The notes under the pieces: model-generated
What the model was told of the DNA's origin: nothing
Seen by the model: only the letters and a program-made list of their open reading frames with translations
Database searches by the model: none
Program-made: the position numbers and the translations under genes
From: a virus
Strand: one strand, 5' to 3'
Virus record (IMG/VR): IMGVR_UViG_3300029952_000010
Coordinates: 1 to 64,000 of that record
Length of the DNA: 64,000 bases
Part shown: positions 31,730 through 42,298 of the stretch, piece after piece
Numbering within the stretch: the first letter of the stretch is position 1
Layout: every line of letters begins with the position of its first letter

Positions 31730-34700
31730 CTATACGCTAACTGTTATTGTTTGAGCGGAAACGTTATATACAAATTTAATAATTTCTGCGCCAACTCCTA
31801 TACCATACGTTCCGTTTGCACCTGCAACAACTGCGTATCCGCTATATGAGGTTGAGGCTAATTCAGTACCGCTAACAGATGGCAAATACGTACCAGAAGA
31901 ACCGTTCATTATCATATTACTATTGGATGCTGACTGGTTTACATAAGCACCATTTATTGTGCTTGCAGAAGTATCACGCCCCGCTATAATAAATGTAAAT
32001 GTAGGCTCGGCAGGATAATTAGCTATTAACTTCTGTATGTTAAATTCAAATCTTCTTGTGGGTTGAGGCGGATTAAAGTCACTTGATAATGCCCATGCAT
32101 TTGCAGCATCAGTACTTCCATATGGTAAGAAGTTCTGACCTGTGTAAACTGGCTGCTGATAAACTGCTGTTGCACCCGGTGTATTTACATAAGCGTAAGC
32201 ATTAATAGTAGTATTCGTTAGTATATCTATAACCAATATTCCTGTTGCCCCTGCTACACCCAGCGTAGTTACATTATAAGTAGCCGACTGGTCAAGTATT
32301 GTAAGTGTTGCAGAAGTAATAGTTGTATTGCTTGCACTTGATGTTACTTGAACGGTGATTACATCCCCGATATTGGTAGTCCCGCTTGCGCTTGTATAAG
32401 CGCCTCCATTAATACTATATTGACCACCCGTTATACTAATTGGGATAGGTGAAATATCAGCACCCATAACAGTTATGCTATTTGATGTTTCGAGTGTGCT
32501 TAATGGTGCATTATTTACAGGTGTAAATGAGAATGCTTGTATATGTGCTGTTGTTGCCGTGAATGTACCGTTTTGACCGTCGATTGTGAGTGTAGCTGAC
32601 TCGGGTGTATTATATGATGATGAAGTCGTTAGTTGAACTGTCACAACGTCGCCTGCATTTGTATTTCCGGTTACAGACGTATAAGCGGATCCATTAATAC
32701 TATATTGACCTCCTGTAATCGATATAGGTGCAGGTAATGTATTACCAGCAACAGTTATAGCATTTGATGTAACTAAAGTATTTTCACTTTGACCAGTAAG
32801 GGAAGTAAATGAAAAAGGGTTAACCGTTTCACTGCCTGTTGTAACGCTAAAAGTCCCGCTTGTGCCCGATACGGTTAATACCGCATTGGTTTGTGTAGAT
32901 TGGCTTGAACTCGTCGTAACTTGAACCGTAACCGTATCATTCGGGTTAACAGTACCCGGCGAAGATGTATAAGCACCACCATTTACGCTGTACTGCCCAC
33001 CTGTTATACTAATTGCAACGGGGACATTATTCCCTGAAACTGATATTGAATTGGACGTTTCCAAAGTGCTTAGTGGCAATCCTACCAATGGCGTAAATGA
33101 GAAAGGATTAACCGTAGTCGTCCCTGCTATCCACGTAAGGCAAACATTCTGCGTTACAACACCCGAACCGGGGTTGAATTGAAACGTGCCGACAGTATTT
33201 CCGACGAATGCTCCTGTTGGGGTGTATGTAGCTATTCCTGTTGTGTCGTTATATGAAACGGTTGCATTTGTGGGGTTAGTTACATCTGATATGCCACTTG
33301 GAGGAATGGTATAAGCGTTTGCTACCTGCCAGTCTGTATTGTTAAAAGTCCAAAGAACGACAACACTTGACTGAGCCTGTATGCAGGTTAGTAATTCCTC
33401 GTAAAAGTCATTGTAGTATTGTGGTATCTTAACACCCGATAATGCCGCCTGCCTGATTGCGCTTTTAAAGAACTTAGACATCTTTTTAGGGATAGGCAAA
33501 ACATCGGTAGATTCTATTTTAACAGGCAGAAAATTATTGCCGTCAATCATATATGCCACATCAAATCGGGTACAAAAACTTTCCTTAAAGTTACCTATAC
33601 CTATTTCTTTAGCCTCATACCTACCGTTATTTAGCAATTTATTGGATATGCTTTCCTGTTCATCTTCTGCGTTTAGTTGGGTGTAGGTAATATTTACGGG
33701 AATATAGAATATAGATTGTTTCTGAATAGCCAATAACACATCGCCACGCTGCCATAATACCATAATACCGCCCTTTGATGAAGATGTTTCACCGTCACCG
33801 TCGCCATATATATTGCCCTGATAAAAAGTATTTAATCCGTTTACTTTACTTCCTGTAATATATGCCTGACTGGTAATTATTGATGCCGCCCTATCTGTTT
33901 GTTCCAATTCGTCGTAATAAGTGCGGACACGACCAAAACTACTAAATGCTGATTGGTAAAAATCTGAATAGTTCAAGTCGGTAGCAAGGTATTCAATCGG
34001 CGGGTTTGAATATGGCGAAATTGCATCTTCGTAAACCCTTGTCTTATAATATGCGCCACCGTCATTAATTATGCCGCTTGTTTTGTCAAATGCGCCGTTT
34101 GTTATGGTTATTAAATCCCCTATCTCGTACCAAACTGTTGTGTTTTGATTTGTTGATGCTGCCTGATTGTTTGGCGAAGGTGAGTAAAGACGAAGAAAGG
34201 TGTTTAGCCCATCTAATGCGCTTGTATCAAACGTTGCAGACTTCTCCATCTTAACAAGATAGTTTGTAGGGTCAAAGCCTAAAACGGAAAGATTTACGCA
34301 AGGGTTGTTAATGTAAACAGGTGAACCGCCGTTGATGTAGTAATGTAAGGTACACCTGTCCCCTGCTGCATAATCGTATGAAAGTACTGTATTTACACCC
34401 TCATTTGAATATTGCTGATTGAACAGGTTGAGTGGGTTTATGCAAAATGCAAGTATACTGCCTGTACTTGTCAAATCCCCAAAATCCTTATTGATTATCC
34501 CCCAAAACTTACCGTTCCACATAATATAGTCGGATGTGTTGTAAGCCTCGCCGTTACCTAAATTGGTGTAATGTGCTGTATCTGTCGGGTCGCAAGGGGT
34601 CGTTATCTGATAGGTGTCACCAACATTATACGTTCCTGTTAGTGATAGTGATGGCGAGTTCGCTTTCGCATCCCAACTTGATATATAGTGAACAACTACC

Positions 34701-36424
34701 CCCGAAACATCGAGCAATTTATCAACTGGTGGCTTTGTAATAACCCATTGCGCATCTACAGCACCTGTTGGTGGCGCTGATTGAATAGCCCATGTGATTT
34801 GTATGGCGTTGCCGTTTACCTGTGCATAAGACGGGGTTGGTATGATATAAGTATTGTCCGTACAAAGCGGTAAAAAACGTTGCTTGCTGTCACGGAACGA
34901 CAAGGCAAGTTGATATACTGTATTATCTAATGCTGTTGGGATAGAATTTGCTACCGTTGCGCCAGCATAAAATAATTGAATGCTATTTGATTGCATCCCG
35001 TAATACGGTTGGTCTACCCAATCAATGGTATAACTACTGCCATTCATTGCATAGCTTGAATTAGGTAATTTAGCCGCAAAAGAAGCTACCACAGCACCTA
35101 AGTTTCCTGTTTGAGAAGATGGCACAGTATACGAATAGGTCAGCGTAGACGAAGCATTATGTATGTCAGCATCTGTGACCGTAATAACATCGCCTGTCAC
35201 GGGAATACCCGTTACCGTTAATGTCATTAGGCGTTTATGGTTTCCCTCACCACTATTGGACTCGCCATAAAATGCCCCTGTGATTTTAAAAGGATTGGTT
35301 CGCCCAGTTAATGGTATAGTGATATTTGGGTTATACCCAACTGCCCCTGCCACGATCTGCACAGATGGACGAGGATAAAGTGTAGAAAAATTACCTAAAG
35401 CAATGTAGTTTCCGTTAATCTTTGCCCCTGCTTCGGACGGCCATATATAGTCGTAAGTTTGGTTCGTCTGTGTATCAGGAACAGGTATCTTAACTGAATT
35501 ATTATAAAAAGCGAAACTGTACAAGTTGGTTGATGGGTCGTATGCCTCGTAAACCTCTGTTGCTACGCTTACAGATGTGTTTGGTAATGCCAACACATAA
35601 GCCCTATCCACACTTTTAATGATGTAGAAACTGTCTGTACCAAAACGAGCTGCAATATTGGTAGTAACTACCCTTATGCTGCCCATGTATACTGAAACAA
35701 TAATATAATTGTTCTGCGTAACATCAGCTCCTGCTATCGGTGTATTTTGTTGGTACGGAACAACCCTTGCGCTCCATGTACTCCATGCTGAATAATTGTA
35801 ATCAGCGTTAATGTATTGGCAATTGAATTGAGGCAGATAGCCAAAAAGGTAATTGGCAGGCTGTCCCGCATCGTTCCCATAAGTACCTGTTGGCGGAAAT
35901 GGGCATTGTGGTTTTAAGAGGGATAGGTCTTCGGGCAAAACAGTACCATACCCGCCTGATGCGAGGGTTTTAAGGTTGCAATATCCGACTTCTAAGCCTT
36001 TAGCCCACCACACAAGGTATGTTGAGTTTATCAGTTCACAATTAACCCAATTCTGAGGATTAAGTGGTAGTAATGTTTCGCCCGCTGAATTTGTTAAGTC
36101 GGTATAGATAACAGATAAAGTATTCGTAGCATTATCATATAGCAAAATCTCGTTATTCCCGTTTGAGTTATACCTAAAGGCTATTATCTGTCCTGTATCG
36201 GTAAATTTATTTCCACCTATAACATCGTTAATTCCGGGCAGTAAAGCGCCGCCTATGGCAACCATATCCTCTATGGAAGTGGATTTACCTGCTTGCTGAT
36301 TGGCTGTACCTGATGTGCGTAGGTTTCTGCGTAACGGGCTATCGATATTACCCTCGATATACTCAATGGCATCGTCCTGATTCAGTCCTCCGTTAGCGGG
36401 CGCAATTAAGTCTGTTATCTCCAT
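31730..36424 (-). CDS. Giant tail stabilisation/hub protein with Ig-like repeats
   Basis: 1564 residues. The opening APANGGLNQDDAIEYIEGN and the tandem beta segments of the first 1000 residues resemble beta-propeller tail stabilisation proteins of podo- and crAss-like phages. Three Ig-like repeats of about 90-100 residues occupy about 1102-1386 (ISITGGQYSVNGGAYTS is the hallmark). A 178-residue C-terminal cap follows. It overlaps the tail-ring gene by one base. Repeats may bind host glycans; not demonstrable here. Confidence 0.65.
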   Translation of the reverse strand: MEITDLIAPANGGLNQDDAIEYIEGNIDSPLRRNLRTSGTANQQAGKSTSIEDMVAIGGALLPGINDVIGGNKFTDTGQIIAFRYNSNGNNEILLYDNATNTLSVIYTDLTNSAGETLLPLNPQNWVNCELINSTYLVWWAKGLEVGYCNLKTLASGGYGTVLPEDLSLLKPQCPFPPTGTYGNDAGQPANYLFGYLPQFNCQYINADYNYSAWSTWSARVVPYQQNTPIAGADVTQNNYIIVSVYMGSIRVVTTNIAARFGTDSFYIIKSVDRAYVLALPNTSVSVATEVYEAYDPSTNLYSFAFYNNSVKIPVPDTQTNQTYDYIWPSEAGAKINGNYIALGNFSTLYPRPSVQIVAGAVGYNPNITIPLTGRTNPFKITGAFYGESNSGEGNHKRLMTLTVTGIPVTGDVITVTDADIHNASSTLTYSYTVPSSQTGNLGAVVASFAAKLPNSSYAMNGSSYTIDWVDQPYYGMQSNSIQLFYAGATVANSIPTALDNTVYQLALSFRDSKQRFLPLCTDNTYIIPTPSYAQVNGNAIQITWAIQSAPPTGAVDAQWVITKPPVDKLLDVSGVVVHYISSWDAKANSPSLSLTGTYNVGDTYQITTPCDPTDTAHYTNLGNGEAYNTSDYIMWNGKFWGIINKDFGDLTSTGSILAFCINPLNLFNQQYSNEGVNTVLSYDYAAGDRCTLHYYINGGSPVYINNPCVNLSVLGFDPTNYLVKMEKSATFDTSALDGLNTFLRLYSPSPNNQAASTNQNTTVWYEIGDLITITNGAFDKTSGIINDGGAYYKTRVYEDAISPYSNPPIEYLATDLNYSDFYQSAFSSFGRVRTYYDELEQTDRAASIITSQAYITGSKVNGLNTFYQGNIYGDGDGETSSSKGGIMVLWQRGDVLLAIQKQSIFYIPVNITYTQLNAEDEQESISNKLLNNGRYEAKEIGIGNFKESFCTRFDVAYMIDGNNFLPVKIESTDVLPIPKKMSKFFKSAIRQAALSGVKIPQYYNDFYEELLTCIQAQSSVVVLWTFNNTDWQVANAYTIPPSGISDVTNPTNATVSYNDTTGIATYTPTGAFVGNTVGTFQFNPGSGVVTQNVCLTWIAGTTTVNPFSFTPLVGLPLSTLETSNSISVSGNNVPVAISITGGQYSVNGGAYTSSPGTVNPNDTVTVQVTTSSSQSTQTNAVLTVSGTSGTFSVTTGSETVNPFSFTSLTGQSENTLVTSNAITVAGNTLPAPISITGGQYSINGSAYTSVTGNTNAGDVVTVQLTTSSSYNTPESATLTIDGQNGTFTATTAHIQAFSFTPVNNAPLSTLETSNSITVMGADISPIPISITGGQYSINGGAYTSASGTTNIGDVITVQVTSSASNTTITSATLTILDQSATYNVTTLGVAGATGILVIDILTNTTINAYAYVNTPGATAVYQQPVYTGQNFLPYGSTDAANAWALSSDFNPPQPTRRFEFNIQKLIANYPAEPTFTFIIAGRDTSASTINGAYVNQSASNSNMIMNGSSGTYLPSVSGTELASTSYSGYAVVAGANGTYGIGVGAEIIKFVYNVSAQTITVSV
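32265..33118 (-). repeat. Three tandem Ig-like coding repeats
   Basis: Coding segments of about 280-290 bases start near 33118, 32823 and 32540. Each begins with a phenylalanine-rich FSFT segment and contains ISITGGQYS(V/I)NG(G/S)AYTS. They are diverged in DNA, so this is not a recent duplication. Confidence 0.8.
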
Positions 36425-37215
36425 TACGCTTTAGCTACTAATTTCCAACTTGCCCGTTCTGCATTTTGCAGGTCGGTGATATTTGCAGGATTGATACGAA
36501 CTTTTGACTTGCGTTTTTCGTTGTAGTACTCCCGTCTTGCATTTTTGCATAAAGATGCGGGGTATTTCTTAGGCAAATCAGCCATATTTTGCCACCTTAA
36601 CCAATAGACCATAGCTTCGGCACAATCAATAGGTATCATATAATCCCCTGTTTCATCATCAAATCCATCGGTCATACCTTCAAAAACTACCTGAGAATAC
36701 GGGAATTTACTATCTATTACGATTATACCGTTCTGAATGTCAATATTGTAACGTCCTATTGTTGGCGTACCGCCCGATGCCCCGTAAAGGTTGAATGATG
36801 TGCCGCCTGAATAAAAATTAAGGTAGGTCAAACCAAAGCCATAAGGGTAACCCGTAGGGACTGCATCTGAATAAGAAAAATTGTTTATTCTAGGTAGCCC
36901 CGCAAGTCTGTCGGTCTGATTAAAGTATATACCATGATAGGTATTTAATTGGTCATTTAGCTTTAAAGGCACTATTTCGCCAATTTCGTTGATTAAACCT
37001 ATCTTTGAAAACTTAGTACACCATGTTGGTATCTCAACCGTTTTGTTAGGGTTAATATCTAAAACAACCGTTCTAAACCCACCCATTATATCGAGGTTAA
37101 ATTCGTTTTCTATGCACCTACGTCCGATGTGGTAAATTCTTGTGAATGCATGGTCACTTAGGTCTGCTGAGAGTAAGAAATCGGCAACAATCTGCTTGAG
37201 TGGTTTAGTCAACAT
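36424..37215 (-). CDS. Tail ring / tubular protein
   Basis: 263 residues. YHIGRRCIENEFNLDIMGGF near the N-terminus, beta-rich middle, and a C-terminal helix ending in basic residues (CKNARREYYNEKRKSKVRI). Size and position just before the stabilisation protein fit a head-tail ring or tubular component. Two bases separate it from the next upstream gene. Confidence 0.55.
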   Translation of the reverse strand: MLTKPLKQIVADFLLSADLSDHAFTRIYHIGRRCIENEFNLDIMGGFRTVVLDINPNKTVEIPTWCTKFSKIGLINEIGEIVPLKLNDQLNTYHGIYFNQTDRLAGLPRINNFSYSDAVPTGYPYGFGLTYLNFYSGGTSFNLYGASGGTPTIGRYNIDIQNGIIVIDSKFPYSQVVFEGMTDGFDDETGDYMIPIDCAEAMVYWLRWQNMADLPKKYPASLCKNARREYYNEKRKSKVRINPANITDLQNAERASWKLVAKA

Positions 37216-37217
37216 CT

Positions 37218-37856
37218 CTAATTCGGATTAGTTTGTAAATTCTCAATAGTAGGGCGTGGCTTTTGCTCGGTCATCATAAGTCGCTGAACAACCGAAGCGA
37301 CAATTTCCGATTCATAGTTCTTAGGGCAATTAATGATTGTGTCGAGTAGATTAGTACCACTTGGTATTGAACCAATCATATTAATATTTACCGAACCAAA
37401 TGAAAACTCTGTAAAGTTATCATATACAATTCGGTTATTTTGGATATAGTATAACACGACACCCCCTATCTTTGGCAGAAAGTTTTGCATGAACCTATCC
37501 TTGTTTTTTATCGGTATAACCTGTACGTTTCGTGCGCCATTAGGTATTACCGCTTGAATTTCCTGATTATTTGGCAAAGCGGCAGGTGTTGCTGGAAGTG
37601 TGGTATATTTCACTTTCAGCACAGAATCATACAAGACAGGCAAAGCTGTATATGTCGAAATGAACATATCGTTGCTGAAGGTAGTTTCACCCGAATTTGA
37701 GTTCTCAAAAGCATTACGTGTCGCCTTTGCCGCAATTTCTTCAGCTACTACCTGCGCTACAAAATTCAAACGGAACTTTGCATCAGCAGGCGGTACACCT
37801 CTGTAAAAAGTGGTGAGGGCTACTTCGGAAATTGAACGATATGTTGTGCCTGCCAT
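37218..37856 (-). CDS. Putative head-tail or ring protein
   Basis: 212 residues with helical start (FRLNFVAQVVAEEIAAKATR) and beta-rich centre (VIPNGARNVQVIPIKNKDRF). No named family recognised. Tightly packed between two ring-like genes (2-base gaps). Confidence 0.5.
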   Translation of the reverse strand: MAGTTYRSISEVALTTFYRGVPPADAKFRLNFVAQVVAEEIAAKATRNAFENSNSGETTFSNDMFISTYTALPVLYDSVLKVKYTTLPATPAALPNNQEIQAVIPNGARNVQVIPIKNKDRFMQNFLPKIGGVVLYYIQNNRIVYDNFTEFSFGSVNINMIGSIPSGTNLLDTIINCPKNYESEIVASVVQRLMMTEQKPRPTIENLQTNPN

Positions 37857-37858
37857 TG

Positions 37859-38749
37859 TTATTTAACTATTTGCATTGATGTATCGGCAAATTGCTCGAC
37901 GTCTTGCGCCCCAGTATTAACCCCAATATCCCGTAAACATAAATATATTATTTGGTCTATATCAACTGTGTTCCAAAGTGGTTGAACGCTATTTTGTGCT
38001 GAATAAACAGGTCTGTTATTAACAGCTATCGTAGCGACGCTAATTAAAAAACCGCCACCTGTACCGCCTATTGAGGTATTCGGTGCTGATAAAACATCAC
38101 CAACCAAATAGCCGATGCCTGTATTCTGTATAACCACGCTTGTAACCACACCGCCCGCAACTGTTATGTTCGCCGTAGCGTTATTGCCAATACCGCCCTG
38201 CAATGGTACGGAAAGGTATGTCCCGTTAGTATAAGCAGCGCCACCAACCAATGTGCCAACCGTAGTTATTGAACCTGCCAATGTATATCCCCAAAAAGAT
38301 GTTGTAAGCATATATAAGGCATCCAAATTAGCAGAGCTTAACGTTATAGGATAGAACTGCAAATATGCGGGATATGGCGTGTAAATAGGGTTGTTAACAG
38401 TAGGGGCGTCAAAGGCAGATGATAGGTAACTTGGCACTTCGTTTTTCTCTGCTTTGGTAACAGGAATACCGCTTGCCGATATGGTATCTATGCGTAACAA
38501 ATTAGTAGGTATAGGCGCATGTCCTGAACTGTCAATTGTTAGCGTACTTGTTGCTGAAAAAACGCTTAATCCCTCGCTTGATCGCCTGTCCATAGGGTAA
38601 CGCTCATACAGTTTGTTGAAATATGAAATCTCTGCTGCGGGGAAAAGTAGATTAAAGTCGTCAGGCGATATGTACCCGTTATAGCCATTTTTGTCGGCTC
38701 TGTATTTAAGCCTGCTGTATGCTTGGTCTATGGATAACGGTTTTGCCAT
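37859..38749 (-). CDS. Head-tail connector/ring protein
   Basis: 296 residues from ATG 38749 (MAKPLSIDQAYSRLKYRADK...); a codon at 38779 would lie upstream of the -7 box and is rejected. A glycine-rich insertion (TTVGTLVGGAAYTNGTYLSV) resembles phage beta-hairpin repeats. Helical first 80 residues fit an adaptor. Assigned by order after the capsid genes. Confidence 0.55.
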   Translation of the reverse strand: MAKPLSIDQAYSRLKYRADKNGYNGYISPDDFNLLFPAAEISYFNKLYERYPMDRRSSEGLSVFSATSTLTIDSSGHAPIPTNLLRIDTISASGIPVTKAEKNEVPSYLSSAFDAPTVNNPIYTPYPAYLQFYPITLSSANLDALYMLTTSFWGYTLAGSITTVGTLVGGAAYTNGTYLSVPLQGGIGNNATANITVAGGVVTSVVIQNTGIGYLVGDVLSAPNTSIGGTGGGFLISVATIAVNNRPVYSAQNSVQPLWNTVDIDQIIYLCLRDIGVNTGAQDVEQFADTSMQIVK

Positions 38750-38753
38750 GTAC

Positions 38754-38761
38754 CAAATATA
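38754..38761 (-). promoter_or_regulatory. -7 box of the connector gene
   Basis: TATATTTG, read leftward, four bases before ATG 38749. Suggests a leaderless internal transcript within the late operon. Confidence 0.45.
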
Positions 38762-38831
38762 CAAATTTTCATTAAACAAAAAAGCGGAAACTTTTTACAT
38801 TCCCGCCTCCGATTATGAAAACTAACTAAAC

Positions 38832-39701
38832 TTATTCCGCTGTAACCATATCTTTAATGCGGTTCGCCGCTTCTTTTACTTTTTCATCGCCATTACTCCA
38901 TTGCGCTGTTAATTCGTCAACAGCGTCCCTGCCAGTATCTATCTTGCAGATTACGGCGCCTGTTTCCCAGCTTACATGTCCTTGTATAATGGTTGTATTT
39001 ATTACGCCTGCCTGCAATGCCTTTAAGAAGTTAAAGCGAACTTCAACTTTAGGGTCTAACAACGAGCGCATAAACGCACTTGGGTTCTCTTTTGATTTTA
39101 ACACCAATAAGGTGCGTATTGAATGTGAAGATTGCTCTGTATCAATACCGTATAATGAGGCAATTGATAGCATCTTTTCTTCGGTCATCTCACGGGCAGC
39201 CTTCTCAGCCTCAAATGCGCTGTCCAAACCTTCCTGTACCTTTTTATTGTGCTCTTCCTGGTCTATCAGGAAATAAACGGCAGGGTGTCCGATGTTATAT
39301 TTATTTTTACAGCCTGCAAATGCATCCTGCACCTCTAACGCCGCCAATTTAGCGGGTTCAGTACTATCAACATGAAGCAATCCTTTTTTGAACTGTAAAT
39401 CGTTCCTGCTATCATTTATCTGCGATAATGATAACTCATCAGGCTGGTCTTTAACCCAAATTGACTTTTGGAATGAGTGTATGTAACGCCACTCCTCTAA
39501 TAATCCACTTTCAGGGTTTATAGCATGTCCGCCATTTGCCACGCCTTTGATAGCGGGATAGGGTGAACGCTTTTCGCCTGTTTTACCGTCCGTTGGTATT
39601 GCGGATGAGTTTATAGGGAATAATTCAAAGGTTTTGCGTGTACGCTTGGTCAATACCGCTGCTGGTGCTGACTTTTTTACGAAATTGGGATTGCCTGCCA
39701 T
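38832..39701 (-). CDS. Capsid-associated structural protein
   Basis: 289 residues: basic N-terminus (FVKKSAPAAVLTKRTRKTFE), acidic helical middle (QEEHNKKVQEGLDSAFEAEK) and a C-terminal helix. Directly downstream of the major capsid gene. May be a head completion or decoration protein; no family recognised. Confidence 0.5.
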   Translation of the reverse strand: MAGNPNFVKKSAPAAVLTKRTRKTFELFPINSSAIPTDGKTGEKRSPYPAIKGVANGGHAINPESGLLEEWRYIHSFQKSIWVKDQPDELSLSQINDSRNDLQFKKGLLHVDSTEPAKLAALEVQDAFAGCKNKYNIGHPAVYFLIDQEEHNKKVQEGLDSAFEAEKAAREMTEEKMLSIASLYGIDTEQSSHSIRTLLVLKSKENPSAFMRSLLDPKVEVRFNFLKALQAGVINTTIIQGHVSWETGAVICKIDTGRDAVDELTAQWSNGDEKVKEAANRIKDMVTAE

Positions 39702-39749
39702 ATTGGTTTTTTAATAGGGGCGCAACTCTCGCCACGCCCCTAATTAATA

Positions 39750-41117
39750 TTAAGTTGTTTTTGTTAAAATAGCATACTGTGATGCCCCGTTCACCCTTGC
39801 GCCAAAATAGCCAATGATGGTACGTACTTTCTCAGCAGTTGTGCTTGTTGGTGTTTCTGCAAACAAACCTGTTTCAGCATAATGCCATTTTTGGTTGTTC
39901 ACGCCACCGGGTTTTTGATACATCACGGTAAAGCGAGGTAACATAACCTGTGATTGCGCTAAGTTATCGCCCTCTCCGCCCATTTTCTTACCACGAGGGA
40001 TAAACAATGAGAAGTTTTGACGTAAACCTAAGCCTGACGAACCGAAAGTAGTCTGCTCATCAAATATGCTGTAAGGTATCAAGTTGTACTTACGACGGAA
40101 AATCTGAATAGATTTAAAGTCACGTTTGAAATCGATACCGCCACCTGTACGCCCGTTGTTATCATAAATGATAGCGCCGTTGTTGTACTCTGTAGATAGT
40201 GAGTTCTGCATATCCTGAGAAGCGTAGCTGTCTTGCAGAATGTCATACTCACCCGGTGCGCCCATGCTATCCAATGCACGGCTCATGCCTCCTAATGTTG
40301 AAGCGACGCCAAACGTGTTATAAGTTAAGTTGATACCGTTAGCCTGTACCTGTGGTATAATACCGTTGGTAGAGCTTTCGCCTGTACTTAACTGGTTGGC
40401 TTGTTTACCTTCCATAAGCAGGTATTCACGCTCATATAGCGCCATTAAGTTGTCGTTTGCTGCTTGGAAATAATCCCATGCGTAACGACCATCAAATTCA
40501 AACTCGATCTTCTCAGCTAAACCTTGGTCGGTAATATCAGCGTCCTTACGTAACTGAGTTACAAAGTTGCTGTATTTATCAACTGTTTTGATACGGGTAT
40601 TGGTTTTGCCGCTACCTTCGCCAACTGCAATATAGCCCATAACCAAAAACTCATTACCTATTGCGTAAGATGCATTATCAGTTGTGTTAAACGGTGTTGC
40701 TGTTACGGTGTGAGCATTTGCAGTAGCTTTGTTAACTGCGGTAATTTCAAGTTCTACGCCCGTTTGCGCATTACGGATTTTCATGCCAACATCAGGTGAA
40801 GATACTGTTCCCGAACCCCAATAGTAACCTGCTGCTACCGTTAAGGTAATCGCTGCACCTGCTGATACTGTTTGGGTGTTTGACGAGGCGACATAATCCA
40901 TGTTGCGACCGTGTTCTTCATACCATAAGAACTGTTTGTTGGTACTTTCCATCTCATTGCCTTCCAACTCTGAAACGAGCATATAGGGCAAGAAATTAAA
41001 TTTTTGTAAGAACTGTTCGTAAGCGTGTACGTTTACGACGTTCAATATATTGATTAGCCCCGAACGGGTGACCTGTGGGGCACTATAACTTGCTGGGGTG
41101 GTAACTGGTATTGCCAT
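39750..41117 (-). CDS. Major capsid protein
   Basis: 455 residues. Assigned by size and by position directly after the scaffold gene in a terminase-portal-scaffold-capsid order. Features suiting an HK97-type shell: N-terminal helix (VVNVHAYEQFLQKFNFLPYM), an E-loop-like region (NMDYVASSNTQTVSAGAAIT) and a C-terminal beta-rich P-domain with RTIIGYFGARVNGASQYAIL. No protease gene adjoins it. Likely the most abundant virion protein. Confidence 0.7.
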   Translation of the reverse strand: MAIPVTTPASYSAPQVTRSGLINILNVVNVHAYEQFLQKFNFLPYMLVSELEGNEMESTNKQFLWYEEHGRNMDYVASSNTQTVSAGAAITLTVAAGYYWGSGTVSSPDVGMKIRNAQTGVELEITAVNKATANAHTVTATPFNTTDNASYAIGNEFLVMGYIAVGEGSGKTNTRIKTVDKYSNFVTQLRKDADITDQGLAEKIEFEFDGRYAWDYFQAANDNLMALYEREYLLMEGKQANQLSTGESSTNGIIPQVQANGINLTYNTFGVASTLGGMSRALDSMGAPGEYDILQDSYASQDMQNSLSTEYNNGAIIYDNNGRTGGGIDFKRDFKSIQIFRRKYNLIPYSIFDEQTTFGSSGLGLRQNFSLFIPRGKKMGGEGDNLAQSQVMLPRFTVMYQKPGGVNNQKWHYAETGLFAETPTSTTAEKVRTIIGYFGARVNGASQYAILTKTT

Positions 41118-41142
41118 TTTGTTTTCTTTTTAAGTGGTTTGA

Positions 41143-42192
41143 TTAATTGTTCCTATCTCCCACCATTTGCCACGGATTTTTTGGCGCCCCCCTCTGTCCG
41201 CTTGTACCCGGCGTAAAGTTGAGGTTCTTAATATCTTCGGCTATAACTGCCTTTTTACCTGCCTCTTTCCCTGCGGTAAATGCGGATGTGACAATGTTCT
41301 TAATGTTCCGCAACTGGTGCATATCCTTTGCTATCCTTGCGGGATTAAGTTTGCCCGATTCATCTCGCCAACCCATTTCTGTAAATGTTTTAGCAGGGTC
41401 GTAGTTGCGCATTTCTGTTGACATTAATGCCCGTTCTTCTTCGGTTATCTTGTAGGGAACTTCCTCGCCCTCTACTTCAAACTTGTAATCATCAACGGTT
41501 GGCATTGTGCTGTCAACATACTGCTCCCATTCTTTACGCTGTGCTGCGAGTGCTTGCTCATCAGGTTGCGTTTCAGCGGGTGCTTGCTGTTGTATTTTAG
41601 GCAGTTCTATGGTTTCTTTTTGTTTATTTAATGCGATACGGGCATCTGAGCCATGCATAGCCAATAGGTCTAATGCTGATTCTACCGCATCGTTATGGGC
41701 GTTAGCCTTATCGATTGCCGATGTGTCGTCAGGGTCAATTTGCGCTACGTCGATACGGTCAAATGATTTTCCGTATTTAGACTTAACCTCTAAATCGATA
41801 CGCTTGTCGTTCCATTCAGGATTAACCTTGCGTAAATTCCACTTGATAACGTCCATATCGGACATATTATCGTAGTTGCGCCGTTTTTCTTCAAGGTAAT
41901 TGGCCAATGCATCTTCTTTGCCCGCTTGCAACTCCTCGTATATCTTACGGGATGTTTCGTTGGTAAAGGTTGGTTGTACTTCTTTAATGACCTCAACCTC
42001 TTTTATTACTTCACGAACTTGCGGCTCTGTTGGAGTTGCGGGGGTTTCTACTATTGGAGTCTCTACAACCGGCACTGATTCTACCAATGTAGTTTCGGTG
42101 CTTGCAGGGGTATTATCCACAATAGGTTGCTCTATAAGGGTTGGTGTGCCGCTTGCTACGGTCTGCCAGGGGTCATTAGTCGGTTCTGCCAT
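41143..42192 (-). CDS. Scaffolding protein
   Basis: 349 residues, very acidic and Pro/Thr/Glu-rich N-terminus (VESVPVVETPIVETPATPTE), central coiled coils and a C-terminal helix rich in Lys (AFTAGKEAGKKAVIAED). Composition and position right before the capsid gene are typical of scaffolds, which guide procapsid assembly and leave the head. The start lies 52 bases after a TATATTTG box. Confidence 0.7.
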   Translation of the reverse strand: MAEPTNDPWQTVASGTPTLIEQPIVDNTPASTETTLVESVPVVETPIVETPATPTEPQVREVIKEVEVIKEVQPTFTNETSRKIYEELQAGKEDALANYLEEKRRNYDNMSDMDVIKWNLRKVNPEWNDKRIDLEVKSKYGKSFDRIDVAQIDPDDTSAIDKANAHNDAVESALDLLAMHGSDARIALNKQKETIELPKIQQQAPAETQPDEQALAAQRKEWEQYVDSTMPTVDDYKFEVEGEEVPYKITEEERALMSTEMRNYDPAKTFTEMGWRDESGKLNPARIAKDMHQLRNIKNIVTSAFTAGKEAGKKAVIAEDIKNLNFTPGTSGQRGAPKNPWQMVGDRNN

Positions 42193-42244
42193 TTTTTATG
42201 ATTTATCAGTCCGTGCTATCCTCAATATTCGGCTTGTTTGGTAA

Positions 42245-42252
42245 CAAATATA
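42245..42252 (-). promoter_or_regulatory. -7 box for scaffold and capsid genes
   Basis: TATATTTG, read leftward; start of transcription near 42238 gives a leader of about 45 bases. It diverges from the rightward promoter at 42299. Confidence 0.5.
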
Positions 42253-42298
42253 AATAAGCGATACAATTAATTAATTATACATTTTTATAGTATTGCTA

